Positions 29,941-43,300 of a stretch of DNA of 64,000 bases are shown here, piece by piece. A program made the translations under genes and the position numbers. Position 1 is the stretch's first letter. The number at the start of each line of letters is the position of its first letter. Source of the stretch: Symsagittifera roscoffensis (Eukaryota; Xenacoelomorpha; Acoela; Convolutidae). The stretch covers positions 54,056,233-54,120,232 of the forward strand of contig NC_087067.1 in NCBI RefSeq assembly GCF_963678635.1, in the 5' to 3' direction. Below the pieces are notes generated by a model. The model worked only from the letters and a program-made list of their open reading frames with translations, searched no databases and was not told where the DNA came from.

Positions 29941-31062
29941 ATGGTCCTTGCTGATTTTGTTGAAGAAAAGCAAAAAGCAGATTTTAGCAATCCCATTTTT
30001 CATGAGCTTGCAGTTTTGAATGGAGAAATCAACAGACTTGATTCTGAACAATTGGAAGACGCTCTTAAAGCTTTTAGCCTCAGCTGCAGTGGATGTTTTG
30101 GAGTGAAACAGAAGCGCCTCAAAAGTTATGTCCGAGACAAGAAACAGGAAATAGCAGGGCTCAACAAACGTTCTCCCGGGCGTCTGCGACCTCTAGATTA
30201 CCTAATTTTTATTGACTTTGAAGCAACCTGCATGGAAGAAAACCCACCAGGCTTTGTGCACGAAATTATTGAATTTCCTATCATTTTGTTTGACTGTGCG
30301 GAAAGGAAGACTGTTGACGTTTTTCATCAGTTCGTTAGACCTAAACTCAATCCTGTGTTAGACGAGTTTTGTATGAAATTGACCGGGATCACTCAAGAGC
30401 AAGTAGAGCAGGCTGACAGCTTTGTCACAGTGTTTGAAAAAGCGCACGAGTGGATGAGTAATCAAGGATTGTTCGAACCAGGAGTGCATTTTGCAGTAGT
30501 AACTGATGGACCGTGGGATATTGCCAGATTTCTCGTACAACAGTGCATGCTAGATCAGATCTGCGTGCCCTTCTGGGCTTCACGCTGGATTAATATACGA
30601 AAGACGTTTACTAACTACTACAAACTCAAGTACTATCCCAAACTGCCTGATATTGCTGCCATGTTGGAGGCTCTAGGCCTCAAATTCGAGGGAAGACAGC
30701 ACTGCGGATTAGACGATGCAAAGAATTGTGCGACGATAGTGGAGACTCTGTTGCGTGATTATTGTCAGCCGGAGTTCAATGAGTTTCTTGAGAAGTACGG
30801 ATACAGCTGGCTGCTGGAGCCGAAGCAGAAAGACACAACCCCCAAGCCCACTTCAAAGTGTAGCAAGTGGAGAACTCCACAGAAACAGATGCAAAGTGCA
30901 ATCAACCTGGTGAATTTGAATCAGAGAAGTTCCACGGATGGCCACACCTCTAATGATCGGGTCCAAAGCCTTTCTGATAAGCTATTAGCATGTTCGATAC
31001 AGGAAAACGACGAATCACTGAAGAGATACAATTACAGCGAAGCCACCCATGGACAATGTTGA
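29941..31062 (+). CDS. ERI1: ERI1-like 3'-5' exoribonuclease (single exon)
   Basis: The 373-residue protein starts with a SAP-like nucleic-acid-binding segment (about residues 32-75, ending VKQKRLKSYVRDKKQE). It continues with a DEDDh exonuclease domain (about 85-275): IDFEAT with D92/E94, TDGPWD with D189/D193, and HCGLDD with H254/D258. This order and length match ERI1 (human about 350 residues), which trims histone mRNA 3' ends, matures 5.8S rRNA and degrades small interfering RNAs. The gene has no intron in the window and no frame break. A retrocopy origin is possible, but no flanking duplication or A-tail was seen. The residue-rich tail (about 285-373) is unlike the core and probably disordered. 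A canonical polyA signal follows at 31205. Confidence 0.9.
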   Translation: MVLADFVEEKQKADFSNPIFHELAVLNGEINRLDSEQLEDALKAFSLSCSGCFGVKQKRLKSYVRDKKQEIAGLNKRSPGRLRPLDYLIFIDFEATCMEENPPGFVHEIIEFPIILFDCAERKTVDVFHQFVRPKLNPVLDEFCMKLTGITQEQVEQADSFVTVFEKAHEWMSNQGLFEPGVHFAVVTDGPWDIARFLVQQCMLDQICVPFWASRWINIRKTFTNYYKLKYYPKLPDIAAMLEALGLKFEGRQHCGLDDAKNCATIVETLLRDYCQPEFNEFLEKYGYSWLLEPKQKDTTPKPTSKCSKWRTPQKQMQSAINLVNLNQRSSTDGHTSNDRVQSLSDKLLACSIQENDESLKRYNYSEATHGQC

Positions 31063-31204
31063 TGTTTTTACATTAAACGAACATAGTTTCATGATTCTAT
31101 AACTTAGTGTTTTGTGGACCCTTATTGCTATTACTTATAAATATTATCTGACTTTTTAATGAAAAGTTTGATTTAATCAAGACGGCTGCGATTGAAAGTG
31201 CTTC

Positions 31205-31210
31205 AATAAA
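31205..31210 (+). terminator. Polyadenylation signal of the ERI1-like gene
   Basis: AATAAA lies 143 bases after the stop codon in an AT-rich 3' UTR, the expected place for the transcript end. Confidence 0.65.
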
Positions 31211-32895
31211 ACATTGAACTCCCCTTATTCTTAAGCCTTGAATGTGCCTTAATGTGAATCGTTGATGAATTTAGATTTGTATAAGTTTATGGACGAATGA
31301 ATTAATGAAATAATTGCGCAATTATAACCGTCTGCTGTGTATTTTGTTTTAACTTACGTTTTTTTTCCAGTTTGAAGAGGAATTGGCAATTGCTGATCAA
31401 TAGAATTTGATCTATTGAAGCTTCTGTGCGAATTTTGTTCAAATAGGCGCGATGATTATCATGTCTTCTTCTTGTAGATGTACGTCTCATACGTAAAATT
31501 TTGGTTGCTATTTTTTTTACCCTTCCAATTAGCAAGAGTATTGCAACCGTGTACTAGACTTTTCCCGTTATCAACTTTGTTAAACAGGACTCATCTTCTG
31601 GTGGTACGTTGATTCATAATGAATTCAAGTTTCTTAGCGATTTCGGCACACTTAGCATGGAGGTAACGAATACACCTGGGACGGCAAAGGTACTGGGTTG
31701 AAATTTAACCAGGAGCTGTTTTTTTTTTCGAATGGGAAATATTCTGTTTCAATTAAAATTGTCGGCCTATTATTTGTCTGATAATGTTGTTTTCGGCCGA
31801 GCTGCCACATCTTAGAATAGTTTTTTTGCTGTAAGAATTTTTTATTGTAGTTGCTTTTAGTGCTTTGCTTTACTCCTGCAATTTGTTGTTTTACTTACTT
31901 TGACTTCGTATTTCTTTATTGTTTCGCGTAGGTCGTTTCGAGGGAAGCATAATTTGAATGCTCACTGGATCGCACAAATGCTTTACAAAAATCTTGTAGA
32001 AATAATAGCTCAATTTTTCCTCTTATTTTTCTCGGCTTGATAGGTTTCGGGCCCAAATTATATATTTTTTACGGTGTAATTTTTTTCCGCCCGCGAAACG
32101 TCAAGAATTACAGAAGAACCGGAGCATCATTATATATTTCAGCTTAAGTTCCCGGCCACGTTACATTTTTCATGATTAAGAGTTGGTTTGAGTTTTAAGC
32201 ATTCTGTCATAATTCTCTTGGTGCACCAAAAGTGCAGGGAAATAGTAGAAGGCCGTTCCTTTTGTGTTTAAAAGTAGCAAATGCAAACGGAGTTTTTTTT
32301 ATAGTAGTAGAGCAATTTTCAACCAAATGAAATTACACGAGGAGTTAGTTTTGTTCCGGCTTTTGAAGAAAACAGAATATTTTTGCTTGGTGCGGTTGTT
32401 TATTCAGTCAATTTTGGACGGTCGAAATAATAATTTTAACCAAAGATTTTTTTAGACCCCATTGAAGATATCTACTCCCCTGAAATCAAATGTAAAAAAG
32501 GTATTTTACCTCAGATCATTTTTGAAGTTCTGGAATTTTAAAATTGCGAATTTTGGCGCAGAGGCAATTCAGCCACAGACAATTCATCCGATTTAAAATA
32601 CAGACAATTCAGCCAAAAAAATTTAAAACTTTTCTAATTTGATTAGAGTCAGAAGGGTTTCAACACTTTAACAAAGAAATGTGAAACATCAAATAACAAA
32701 TTTCAAAGATCAAAACAAACTTGGTATGCATAAAGTTTCAAGATATATGTACATTGAAGGTACGAAGTTTTAAATACTTCTGTATAGGGTCTCGATTGTA
32801 GTTTTTTGCGTTTTGAACGAGTTTCTCATTGGTGAGTGAATACTTGGGCCTCGGTTTTCTAATAACATCACCGGACATCATTCGTCTCTCTACAT
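31211..32895. other. AT-rich region without gene
   Basis: No frame longer than about 80 codons looks like a gene. The segment at 31605-31690 resembles 47470-47555 (shared GAATTCAA...GGAGGTAACGA...CCTGGGA), so both are copies of one interspersed repeat. A short CAGACAATTCAGCC-like repeat lies at 32560-32620. Confidence 0.5.
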
Positions 32896-33950
32896 TTATT
32901 TCGGCATTTTTTGCTCATCTTTGAAACGTGCGATGAGCTTGGGGAGGGCGGGGTGCTTTGTCGACACGAATTTATTGAAGCTGGCATTCCATGCCTCCAA
33001 TGCATTGTTCGTACGATTTTCACCGCTGAGCACCCGATTGAAAACGTTCCAATCGGCAATGTCAAATTTTGGTTTGACGCGTCTATTCCCTCGACAGGCA
33101 CCAATATAGGTGTCTTCAAAATAGTCCGATAGACTCTGAAATTCCTCTGAAGGATCCAGTTTTTGGAGAGCCTCAAAATCGAAATTAACGTCGTCAACGG
33201 GAACGAATGCCATGCAAATCATTTTTTTGACATTCAGCCAAAAGTCATCATCTTCCATGTGCTTGCGCGTAAATCCAAGTTTTTGTACATTGCGCCATAC
33301 TGCCTGGCCTAGATGGAAGAAACAGAATTGAATTTCTGTATCATGCTGCATTTTCCGTATGGCGTTGCGAACAGCGGCTTCAAAATCAACGACTACTTTT
33401 TTTCCAAATTGCTCTAAGCAGCCAAAAAGTTTTTCAGGTGTCTTGTTGGGCAGCAGAGCATACACCAAGTGTTTAACTGCGTTTTCGATTACACCATGAA
33501 TATTATAAACTTGGTAAAAGACATCTGGTACCACTGAAAACGTTCCATCGCAATGACAGATTTCCGACTGAAAAAGCAAATCAAGCGCTGGTAATATTGC
33601 AAAAACTAAAAATCGACTGTCCGACTTACCAGAATCAAAATACAGGAACGTATCACCGCTGTGTATGAGTTTGAGAGGTTCAGAAGTTTCGTCGACGCTC
33701 TCAAGGTTTTCTGGTTTTGGCATTGTTTCTAAGGCTTGCTGCCTGATTCGGTTTATACTCCGAAGAGATGTTGAGTAACTCGGTATTGTAGGCGCTGCAT
33801 AAAGAGGCAGGTCAATTTGGGAGTTGAAGACAATCTGTCGGGGAGCGTTACCAATGTTTGCGGCTTTTTCTCGAACTTCGTTAGCAAATTTAGCTTGAAT
33901 TTTTGAAGGGCTCGGTAAATGAGCATGCTCGGTTTTTAAGGTGAGTTCTC
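32896..33950 (-). pseudogene. MULE transposase fragment
   Basis: The minus-strand frame from 33723 to 32896 (275 residues) carries MULE transposase signatures: CHCDGTF (first Asp), VVVDFEAAVRNA (second Asp), CFFHLGQAVWRNVQ and an Ala/Asn-rich ENRTNNALEAWN block. The same frame is open upstream to about 33950, adding residues such as EHAHLPSPSK and ANIGNAPRQ typical of the segment between a FLYWCH finger and the transposase. No FLYWCH finger, terminal repeats or intact C-terminus were found. A MULE-type host gene is a less likely alternative. Confidence 0.75.
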
Positions 33951-34331
33951 AAATTCGATTATTGAGTCTTAATTGCTTCGGATTTTCGCTCTTATGGTAC
34001 CGGAGTTGAGTCGAGCCATGAGCTGTAAGTTTTCCAAATTTAAAGATTTTTGATGGGAAAGTTTATATGTCGAACTATAGTTTGAATGCTTAGTAGTCCG
34101 CCTCTTTTTAAAAATAGTTTTTGGATTCTTCTGGCTCGCTAACCAAGTCAGTCTCATCTCACTATCTAAAAAACAGAAACTTTGAAAAATTGTCCGTTTT
34201 GTCAAACAAGCGGCTGCCTTGTTTTTTTTTCAATTTCTTTTCCGCATCGTCAAATTATATGATTGAAACAACAATTTTCTTTTTAAACTATTTTAATCAT
34301 GTGAATACTTAACCAGTTCCGATTTTATATA

Positions 34332-34488
34332 GTTGCTGTTGTCTTTTTACGAATCGAAGTGTTCATTCGACTTTAAATGGCTCTGTTTTATTTTAAATTG
34401 ACTTAGTCGTTGTTGCTGTTGTCTTTTTACGAATCGAAGTGTTCATTCGACTTTAAATGCCTCTGTTTTATATTAAATTGACTTAGTC
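34332..34488 (+). repeat. Tandem duplication, 80-bp unit
   Basis: A unit starting GTTGCTGTTGTCTTTTTACG is repeated at 34332 and 34412 with only a few differences. It is a recent local duplication in AT-rich non-coding DNA. Confidence 0.85.
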
Positions 34489-37400
34489 GAATGGAATCTT
34501 CTTAGGCCTTTTTTGGCATTTTTTTCTCGTTACGTTTTCTCAAATAAAGTTTCATTTGTGGAAAACGTTTGAAAGTTTTGGTAGATAAAGTTTTTTGACA
34601 TTTTTTCAAATATATATGTTTTTGTTCCGACTATAGCAAAAATTGGGGAACATTTATCCTTGTGTCGGTTTTTTTTTCAGTCAATTTTCGTCTTTTAAAC
34701 TTGAGAATTCTTAACAGATTTCTTATACCACTTGACTTATATTGTCTGGAGCTCAAATTCAAAAAGTTTTCACATGTGATCATTTTTGGCAAAGTTACAG
34801 GGGTTTGAAAATTGCATGGCCAGTTTATAATACGCGTAACCGACAGGTAATTGCGTTCCAAACTGAATTGAGTTAAGTCATTGGATTTTTGGATTCTTGA
34901 CGCTAAAAACATATCTTTGCAGTTAACATCCCTTTGCGGAGGATAAGTTAACCAAAAAAGAAAAAAATTATTTTTCACAATTTTTCAATTAATTTTTAAC
35001 CCAAAACTTTTAAATTTGCCTAAAAATGCAGTCTCAAAATACAGAGCTTGAAAGCATTCTTCGCCCTGATACACGAGCAGTCTTGTTTCGATTAAGTGGC
35101 TTTTGTCAGTGGAATAGCTTGCGATGATGTGTCAGATAGGTCTCAGTTATGAAACGTACTCCTATCCCCTAAGCAAGATTAGAAAAGTGATTTCGACTTC
35201 CAAAGAAAATGACGGAAAATTTATGCTCGGGTGATTTTTTTATCCAGACGAAATTTGATTTTACGAGCCATTTTGACGGAGCTTTTAAAAATGTCATTCG
35301 AAAGTTATTGTTCAACTTAAGCTCAACTTTAAAAAGATATTTCAACTGTGACCATTTTTTGTTAAGTTATAGGGGCTTAAAGGTTGCCAATTTGGGACAA
35401 TTAAAGCGCAATATATTTCGTGCTGTTAACGTTCCATTCGAATTTTCATGTTGGTTGTAATTTCCGAGTTTTTTTCGGCTTGAATTGTTTCGGCTGATGA
35501 TAGATCAAAGTTGAAGTTGCTATCGTAAGCGTTCCACAAGTTTTGAGGTGTTGTCGCTTTTTTTTTCGCACGCAGTTTCCGTTTTGAGCGCTCAGTTCAA
35601 TCTTCAACTGGTTATACCGTGAGGGTTGGTGATTGCAAAGTTTATGCGAAAAAAGAAGATTCGTAACAGCATAAAATCGAATTTGAGTTTAGTTCAAATC
35701 CTTTCTACGTGACGTAATTTTTTACCAGGTTCGGTTTTCACATGATTTTTATGAGCTTTTGCTGCTCCATCTGGTTTTGAATTGTTTTCTGTTTTATTTG
35801 ATGTTACAATTCTTAAAATAGTGTTTGATTTGATTGCAGACCGAGCTTCACTCTATAGTTGTTTTTGCAACTATTTATCTGCTGTCGGCTTAGTTGTCGC
35901 ATCTTGGAATCGTTTTTTATGCTGCGCGCTAATGACCTAATTTTGGGTCATTTCAAGTAAAACACAGTTTTAACACTCTCCCCAGCACTATTCAAGTTGG
36001 TTGTTTGTTACCAATCGGTTTGTTGCATTTTTTTTTTTCGTTATGGAAAATTATTTACGAATTTATTGGAAATATTTAGTTTTTCTCAGAAACTTTACTG
36101 ATTTTGAAAAAAATGGGTATCAATTGAATAACCGCCCGCATACTACCCTGTGTATCTGCATGCTCCTCTAGAGTGTCTTCTACTTGACCCCGCTGTCTGC
36201 AGCCTTCGAAAAAGTCTTTGGGGAATGTTTTTTTTTTCGTTTTCTCGAAATCTTACTTTCTCAAATCTGAGTTTTCGGTTTCAATGAATAGAACAGTTTT
36301 GAATAGCTTCCTGCATAAGCTGCTACGCCCAATTTTTTTTACAAATAAAATTAAGGCCCTCAGAAAAGTCAAATTTTTGATTTTGACCATTTGTGAATCT
36401 TTTTGGCTCACTCAAAAGTGAACTTCTCAAATGATATTGTGGGATCATATATGATATTGTGAGTTCATGTATTGTTTTGTGAGACTTGGATTTGGATGAG
36501 AAAAAGCTCGAATCTAAAATTCCTTCAAACCTTCCGTGGTCGGAAAAATGAGATTTCCGAACTTCAATTTTTTATGCTCATAGGGTAAATGTTGTCACCG
36601 GATACTAGGCTTTCTACCGTTAATAAATTTGTTCACAGGATGATTCAAATTGTGGCAATCTCTGAATGTGTTTTTTTGTCAACTCACTGACAAATTTTGA
36701 GCATGTTTGTTTTTTAAATGCTCGTTTTTTCCAAATTTGTTTTTCTGTTAGTTTGATTTCTTTGCGATGTTACATACAGTTTCTTTTTCATTGCATTTCA
36801 TTTCTTTCAGTAGAAGAAAGGCGAACTTCACTTTCGAACAGCAAAAGTGAAAAGGTCACGAAAAACTTGATCGAATTTTAATTTCATAAAGGGGACTTCA
36901 ATTTTCAGATTTCCCAGTGGAAAAAAAAGTTTACTCTTTGTTCCAGTGTTCTCAAATTAAAAAAAAACAATAATTTTGTGTTTTCCTGCGTTCATTTACT
37001 CTTTTCCAACTTTCGACTGGCTATGTTTTAATTTTTGTCAACTCCTTTTTCTGTAGATCTTCTTTTGGTCTTTATTATATGGGCTTACTTGCTTCCTTTT
37101 AAGTCGTTTGCGGAATATTTGGTTGTTGCTTCTCTCGTCGAGTTTCTGTCGGTTAGTTTGTGATGCTTTGTTTGTGTTGTATCACAAATGGCGCGAAGCG
37201 TTGCTTTTGCGTTTAACTACTTGTTTTCATTGTTAAATCAAGTACCTCTTATCAACGTCAGATGGGGTCCAGTGATTCATAATATTAAAGACTCCTCAAC
37301 CGTGATTTGATTGACATCAAAAAGTTCTTCCGAAGTTTTCTCCAAAAGTCGATTTTGATTTTCTAGCCTAACTTTTGCGAGTAAAGAGAGCAAGCAGACC

Positions 37401-38657
37401 ATTTCCTAAACGATATAATGAAATTTTTAGCTTAAAAAAGACTTTTTAAGCTTGAGTTGGCGCTTTCCCTGCCTAATAATTTCAAGAAAATCAAAGCGAA
37501 TTTAAAAGTAATTTGAATGTTTATGCTTTTGTTATGGAATTTTCGAAAAAAAAACTAGTTAACTGAAGCGAGTCTTGTATACCCCTTTAGGGTTACGATT
37601 TGACGGAAATTTGATTCAACGTTGGTGAGATCATTGTCATCTCTTTTTGTTGCGACCATTGACAGTAACTTTGTCTTTTTTTTCTACTTCAAATGTTTGT
37701 TTTCGAAGAAAAACAGGTACCAGAAACAATCATCGGGATAGGTCGAGTGATATATTTCAGTCTGATGTGTCGAGAAAAACCTGGTTGATTTTTTTTGGTT
37801 TTTCGTCTAGTTTCGACCGTTTAAAGCGAGTGAGCATGCTTTTTTTTGCTTAATTTAGGCCGTATACAGTATCTCATTTATGCTTAGTTTTAGTTTTACT
37901 CGAGCGAAATTTGTTTTTTTTTCAGAGATTTTTAACGCCATTTTGCGAATCAAAAATTGAAAAATTATGCAATTTTTTTTATCACTACGCAGAAAAAAGC
38001 TACCCTAATTTAAAATGAAATGTTTATTTAAGACAATGGTTGGATCATTCTGTGTTACTTGCACAGTAACCGGCTATCCTTGTCTTTTCAAAAAATAATT
38101 GAAGATTGCTTGAAGGCTATTTGTTTTTCAGTGTCCAGAAAAACACGTATGAAGTATTTGATTTAGCTATTTTTTGAGCAAAAAAAGCAAGCAAGTAGGC
38201 TTATTTAAGCTTAGTTTAAGCCGTTTAAATAGCTTATTTGTGGTTAATTTTTCTTTTACTCCAATAAAATTAGTTTCTTGATTTTTAAAAAGTTTTTCTA
38301 GTCTGTTTATTGAAAGTTTGCTTATTTTTACTATGACCGTCTAATATGCCTAAGCTCTAGTTTTCCGTTCAGATCCTTTTGTCACTCCACGCAGAAAAAA
38401 AAACAACTCTAATTTGAAAACAAAAATTTGTGTTTTTTAAGACAATTGTCAGAGCAGTATGTGGTACTTGTATAGTAAACGGCTGTCCTGGTTAAAATTG
38501 CTTTAAATATATTGCTTTTTATGCTGTTTTCGCTTATACTTGTTGATTGGCCGCTTTTCTTACCGCTTTCATTTTAGCGGTACACTACTCTGGGGTTGAT
38601 TCGAGTAAAAAAACAATGTTAATGAATAATAGGGGTGAATTATTGATTAACTACCAG
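34489..38657. other. AT-rich region of diverged interspersed repeats, no gene
   Basis: No convincing coding sequence was seen. Part of it (about 36660-38500) resembles 53690-53800 plus 61230-63080 in the same orientation. One conserved block has about three copies: AGAAAAAAGC...TGTTACTTGCACAGTAACCGGCT at 37985-38090, 38390-38485 and 62965-63065. This looks like an old mobile element of roughly 2 kb. Confidence 0.5.
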
Positions 38658-40327
38658 TTATCGTCTAAATGTCTGTCTTGGGTAATTAGCTGCACGAGTG
38701 GTCTTAATGTCCAGACTTTTCGCGGATCCATCTGGCTTAGGATTGGTCCCGGCTTTATGAGATGCTCCAGTTTTTGAGGGAATATTTGTTTGGTTTGATT
38801 GCAGTCCAATATTTTTTCCTGTGGGGTTGTTTTTGCTTGGGTTCCCTTCAGTATTTTTTGTAGACGGCGTCGTCTGATTGGCTGAGCGATCTGTGGTCGT
38901 CTCTGTAGCCTTGAGAGTGGTGGTGGGGATAGGAGTTTTGGATCTGGCCAGTCTGGCTGGCACGGGGATCTTGCCCGCAGACTTGGCCCGTTTTTCTCTG
39001 GGTTGAGATTCTTTTCTAGCCCTGCCTTGTGATTCCGTGGAAGCTGTTACTGGTCCAGTCCAAGTTGAGATCTGAGTTTTGTTTCCTGGTGGCTCCTCCT
39101 TATCTTGTGTCAAAGCTAGCTGGCTTGAATTCTTAGATATGAGCTCTGAATCGGTCTGAGGTTGAAAGCTACTGCTGCTTTTAGTGTCTTTTGTATGTGA
39201 TAGAAAGTTATTAATATTTCGATTGGTTTGCTCTGCGTCATCAAACTTATTGCAGCTTCGTGTTAGCTCCTGGCTAATGTTACGAGTCTCTGAATTAAAT
39301 AGTGAACGTCTGGATTCCGACTCTTTCTGAGATTCCGCACTAGTTTTTGGATCAACTCTGCCTATCTGTCCTGTATTCAGAGCCTGAGAAATTAGTTGTT
39401 CACTGACTGATCCGTGGTCGAACAGTGCATCTGGCAAGCTCTGTAGATATCGGATCAAATCCTCTTTCTTATTAGACTCGCTCGGAACTGCATTCTCGAA
39501 CGGAGGTGTTACACCAAGACTAGTTTGAGCTTTATCAAGCGACAATTGTCTAGAAACCAGCGGTGTGTAAGTTATGGGGTTATAATTGTTGGTGTAAGTG
39601 TAGGGAAGAGATTGTTGTTTTGCGATGGGCATATGAGGCTTACGCCTTGAGCTTGGGAGCCTATCACTGTAGTTGGTTGTTGGTGGATCTAAATAAGACC
39701 TATCATGACCACTGTGCTGAGAAAGGGTTGATGAGGAACTGCTGCTGCTTTCGAGCTCGATGGATATCATGGATCCTCTGTTGCCCACTTCCCTGCCATT
39801 GGCATTCTCCTTGTCAATAGTCACTTTCCCAAACGGCAGTCCCTCGAAGCCTCCCACTGGAGCCATTGCACCGGACCCTGGATCCATCATCCTCACAGGT
39901 CGGAGTGCGGCTACTCCACTTCCTCTGGTAGACATGTAGTCCACGCTGTAAGGATTCAGAGACTGCGACTTCTGCAGCACTTTCTTCGGTCTGCACGAGT
40001 AGCTGGGCAGCACCGGGTCTGTGTCAAACTCAGCGAGCACCGAGAGGCCAGTGTTGTTGCTAGAGTTACTGTACATGGGGGGCTCACTTGTCTTTCGCAC
40101 TTTGACCGTGGCAAAAGGGACAGAAGACAGCATCGCATTGGGAGCAGTTTGAACAGATTTCAATTGGGAGGAAGCTCTACCCAGTTGATTAGCGTACTGG
40201 TCGTTGTTGCTGGGCGTAGCAAAGGCTTGATTAGCTGGTGAAGCGAGTATGAATTCATAGTTATCCACTGGGACGCCGTGGGTGTTTGTGTGGATGTTGT
40301 GCTTCGTTACAGGTTGTGCTGGAACGC
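38658..40327 (-). CDS. Ig-protein gene exon 5 (disordered tail, stop)
   Basis: The acceptor TTTTCAG|GC opens a frame of about 555 codons, Ser/Thr/Asn-rich, with basic Pro segments such as KIPVPARLARSKTPIP that could bind SH3 or EVH1 domains or microtubules. The stop is at 38658-38660. Further downstream exons cannot be excluded if an intron precedes the stop. Confidence 0.75.
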
Positions 40328-43300
40328 CTGAAAAGTGTTTGTTCCTAGACTGTTATCTTTCCTTGGGTGGGGTGGGGGTAATGTGGGGTGAAGATGTAGT
40401 AATAGTAAGTATAGTTGCCTTGTGGCTGTGTCTGGGGCTGTACATGTAGTGTGGTGAGTGTGGTGGCCACTCCGTACTTGTTGCTCACTCTGCATGTCCA
40501 CTCCCCTCTGTCCTCACTCTCCACACAGTCTGGGATGGTCATACTGGCCCTCACACAGTCCCCAGTGGCTGTCTGCTGCACATCTGTCAAGAAGTCCTCC
40601 CCCTCCACCCCACCTCCTCCGCCTGGTGCGCCTGACTGCTGACCTCCCGGATGCAGCCACTCCACCTTCATCGGCTCACTCCCTAAACACAACAGAACAC
40701 AGTCCCTCAAAACACTCATTTAGCTGACAATTGAAAGTAAACACTGCGATTTTTCATTAATTTCGCTTGGTCTTGTTTCCAGGAAAAAGTCAGATTGCGT
40801 TCGCTAATTTTGACAGTTTGGCAATCTGACCAATTTTTTTTGTAGTTTTTACTTGTACTTTACTTGTAAAGGGGGGAAACTGTTAAGTAGAGTAACTTGG
40901 CGGATTTTGGACCAATCAGATTGCAGCAAAGTTCAAGTTTTAATTTATAACGCTATAGTGCTCTTTTACTACTTTTATTTGAAGGGGTGGCCATTTTTCA
41001 GTAGATACCAAAGGGAGGGCGATTGTTGAGGAGATGCATATTATTTAGATACCTTGTATTTTGCATCTGAGAGTGACCCTGTCCCCATCGTGTGCGTGAG
41101 TGTCTGCGGGTAGGCCACACGTGAACAGAGGGGGTCCCACTGGGCCCCTCAACATCTGCTGAGTTGCCCTGAGGAGATCACTGCTCCTATTAAATTCTAT
41201 CTTCCTATCCATCCTCCGCTGCACGCAATCGCCACCACCGCCTAAAAACACCACCTGCATATCGAATCCAAATCACTTGCAATTAATCTGGAGTTTTTGC
41301 TGAGCTTATTAGTTGTCATGTAAAAGTACCACAAAACTGCGGACATTTACTTCGTCGAAGTGACCTCGCGTTTTACCAAAATAAGCAACAATTTATGACT
41401 TTTATGAACTACATTGTCTTTTGGCGCCTTCTCTCGTTTTTGCTTTTATGACCCTGCATCTTCTCTTTTTGCTAACTTTTCGTTTTGCATCATGCTTTGT
41501 TGGAGCTTCGTTTCGTATCTATTTGATTTTTAATGATCGGAAGTAATTTGCCTACAGTTGTTTCAATTTTTTTTATAAAGCTGTAAAAAACTAAGCTATC
41601 GAGTTCTGAAATAAAAAACTGTAATGCAAACTGATTTAAAAGAACTTCAATCATTATTAAGATATATAAGTGTTAAGTTCCTGATCGAGCCGTTTCAATT
41701 TCACGATTCACGACAATTACAAAAAAATTAATGAAAAAACCGACAGTTTCTTTTGATTTTTTAAATATTTTTTTCCCAAGATTACTATGATCAGAAGCGG
41801 ATTCAGGGGGGATTTGACCACCTGCCGACCAATAGGGTCCCCCCTTTGTACTATTTTGAGATATCCATTTTTGGCTGACGGACCCTAAAAGTTTTGTAAA
41901 AGCGCTTTTGGCACCAATATATACTAATTTTGAAGGGGGAGCGCGCGCGAAAAAAAGCGTTTTGTTGGTCAAAATTTTTAAAAAAATGCTTAAAAACGCT
42001 TTTTTGGCTTGTTTTTTTTCGAAATTTTGCCTGCGGTGCAGAAAATTTGGCCAAAACAGGGTCTCTTCAATTTGATCAATTTGATCGACCTAAAAAAAAG
42101 GTCGACAAAATTTTCGATTTTTTTTGTTGTTGAAAGTCTGCCCCCCCCCCCCCCCCCCCCTCGAGAAAATCCTAGATCCGCCCCTGACTATGATTGAAAC
42201 CGTTTGTACAACTTACTGAGCAGCCGAAACGAGTATTCTTGTTTTGTGGTGAATGGTTGCTGGAATTTTTCCTTCTTCGAAAAAGATGTGTAATTTGAGT
42301 CTATACTTGCCTCTCTTGACATCGAGGAACATGTCACAGCTGCAGCTGGTGGAGCTACTGGCGTCCTTCTTTCTTTTTGTGTCTGTGCCCGCCTCCTCCT
42401 CACCCTCTTTCTCTGCTGTCTGTTTCTCACTAGCAGCAGTAGTAGTTGAAGTAGAAGACGAGTGGGCAGCTGTGAGTGTGCACGTGTAAGTGCCGGTGTC
42501 CTCTGGGTGCATGGCATCCTGTATGACGAGACAGGCAAACCCGTCCGGAGTGTGGAACTGTCTGAAGTCCGCCTCATTCCGGATCACTCTCCCCTCATGC
42601 AGCCACACAATCGAATCCACCTTACCCTCGAACCTGAACCAGATCTTAATTTGCAATTAGTCCTTCGTCAATCAATAGCTTCAAATGAGCATGAAATCCT
42701 ATATGTTAAACGAATGACAGAAAAGTTAATGCCATGTTTTAGCTGACATAAGGCGCAATGGTTAAGGGGGTATCGAGCGCAATGTTTAAGAATCAATCAG
42801 TGCAAGATGAACTCGATTTAACTTCAAGGCTACACATACCTGCCTAATTTTTGTCCAAAATTTTGCGTTGTCAGAATTATTTCAGTCTGAAACGAATCAA
42901 CTAAAAACAGCAATCTCCATGCTCTGAGAGAAACTTTTCGGTCTATGAAATAACTTGAAGTATTTGAAAGCTTCATAGCTTGAATAGCTTGCTGAGAAAA
43001 ACTTAAGCTATTCGCGAACTGATCCAGTTCATGAAATAACTTGAAATGTTTCAAAGTTGCATAGCTCTAATAGCTTGCTTAGAAAAACTTACACTTTGCA
43101 CGAACCAAGTCAGTGTAAGAAATATCTTGGAATTAATTCAAAAGTTCATGGCTTGAATAGCTTGCTTAGAAAAACTTACACTTTTCGCGAATGGACTCAG
43201 TCTGAAATAACTTGAAATATTTCAAAGTTTCATAACTCTAATAGCATGATTATAAAAACTTAAATTTCTCAAACTGATTCGTTTTGTGAAATATCTTCAG

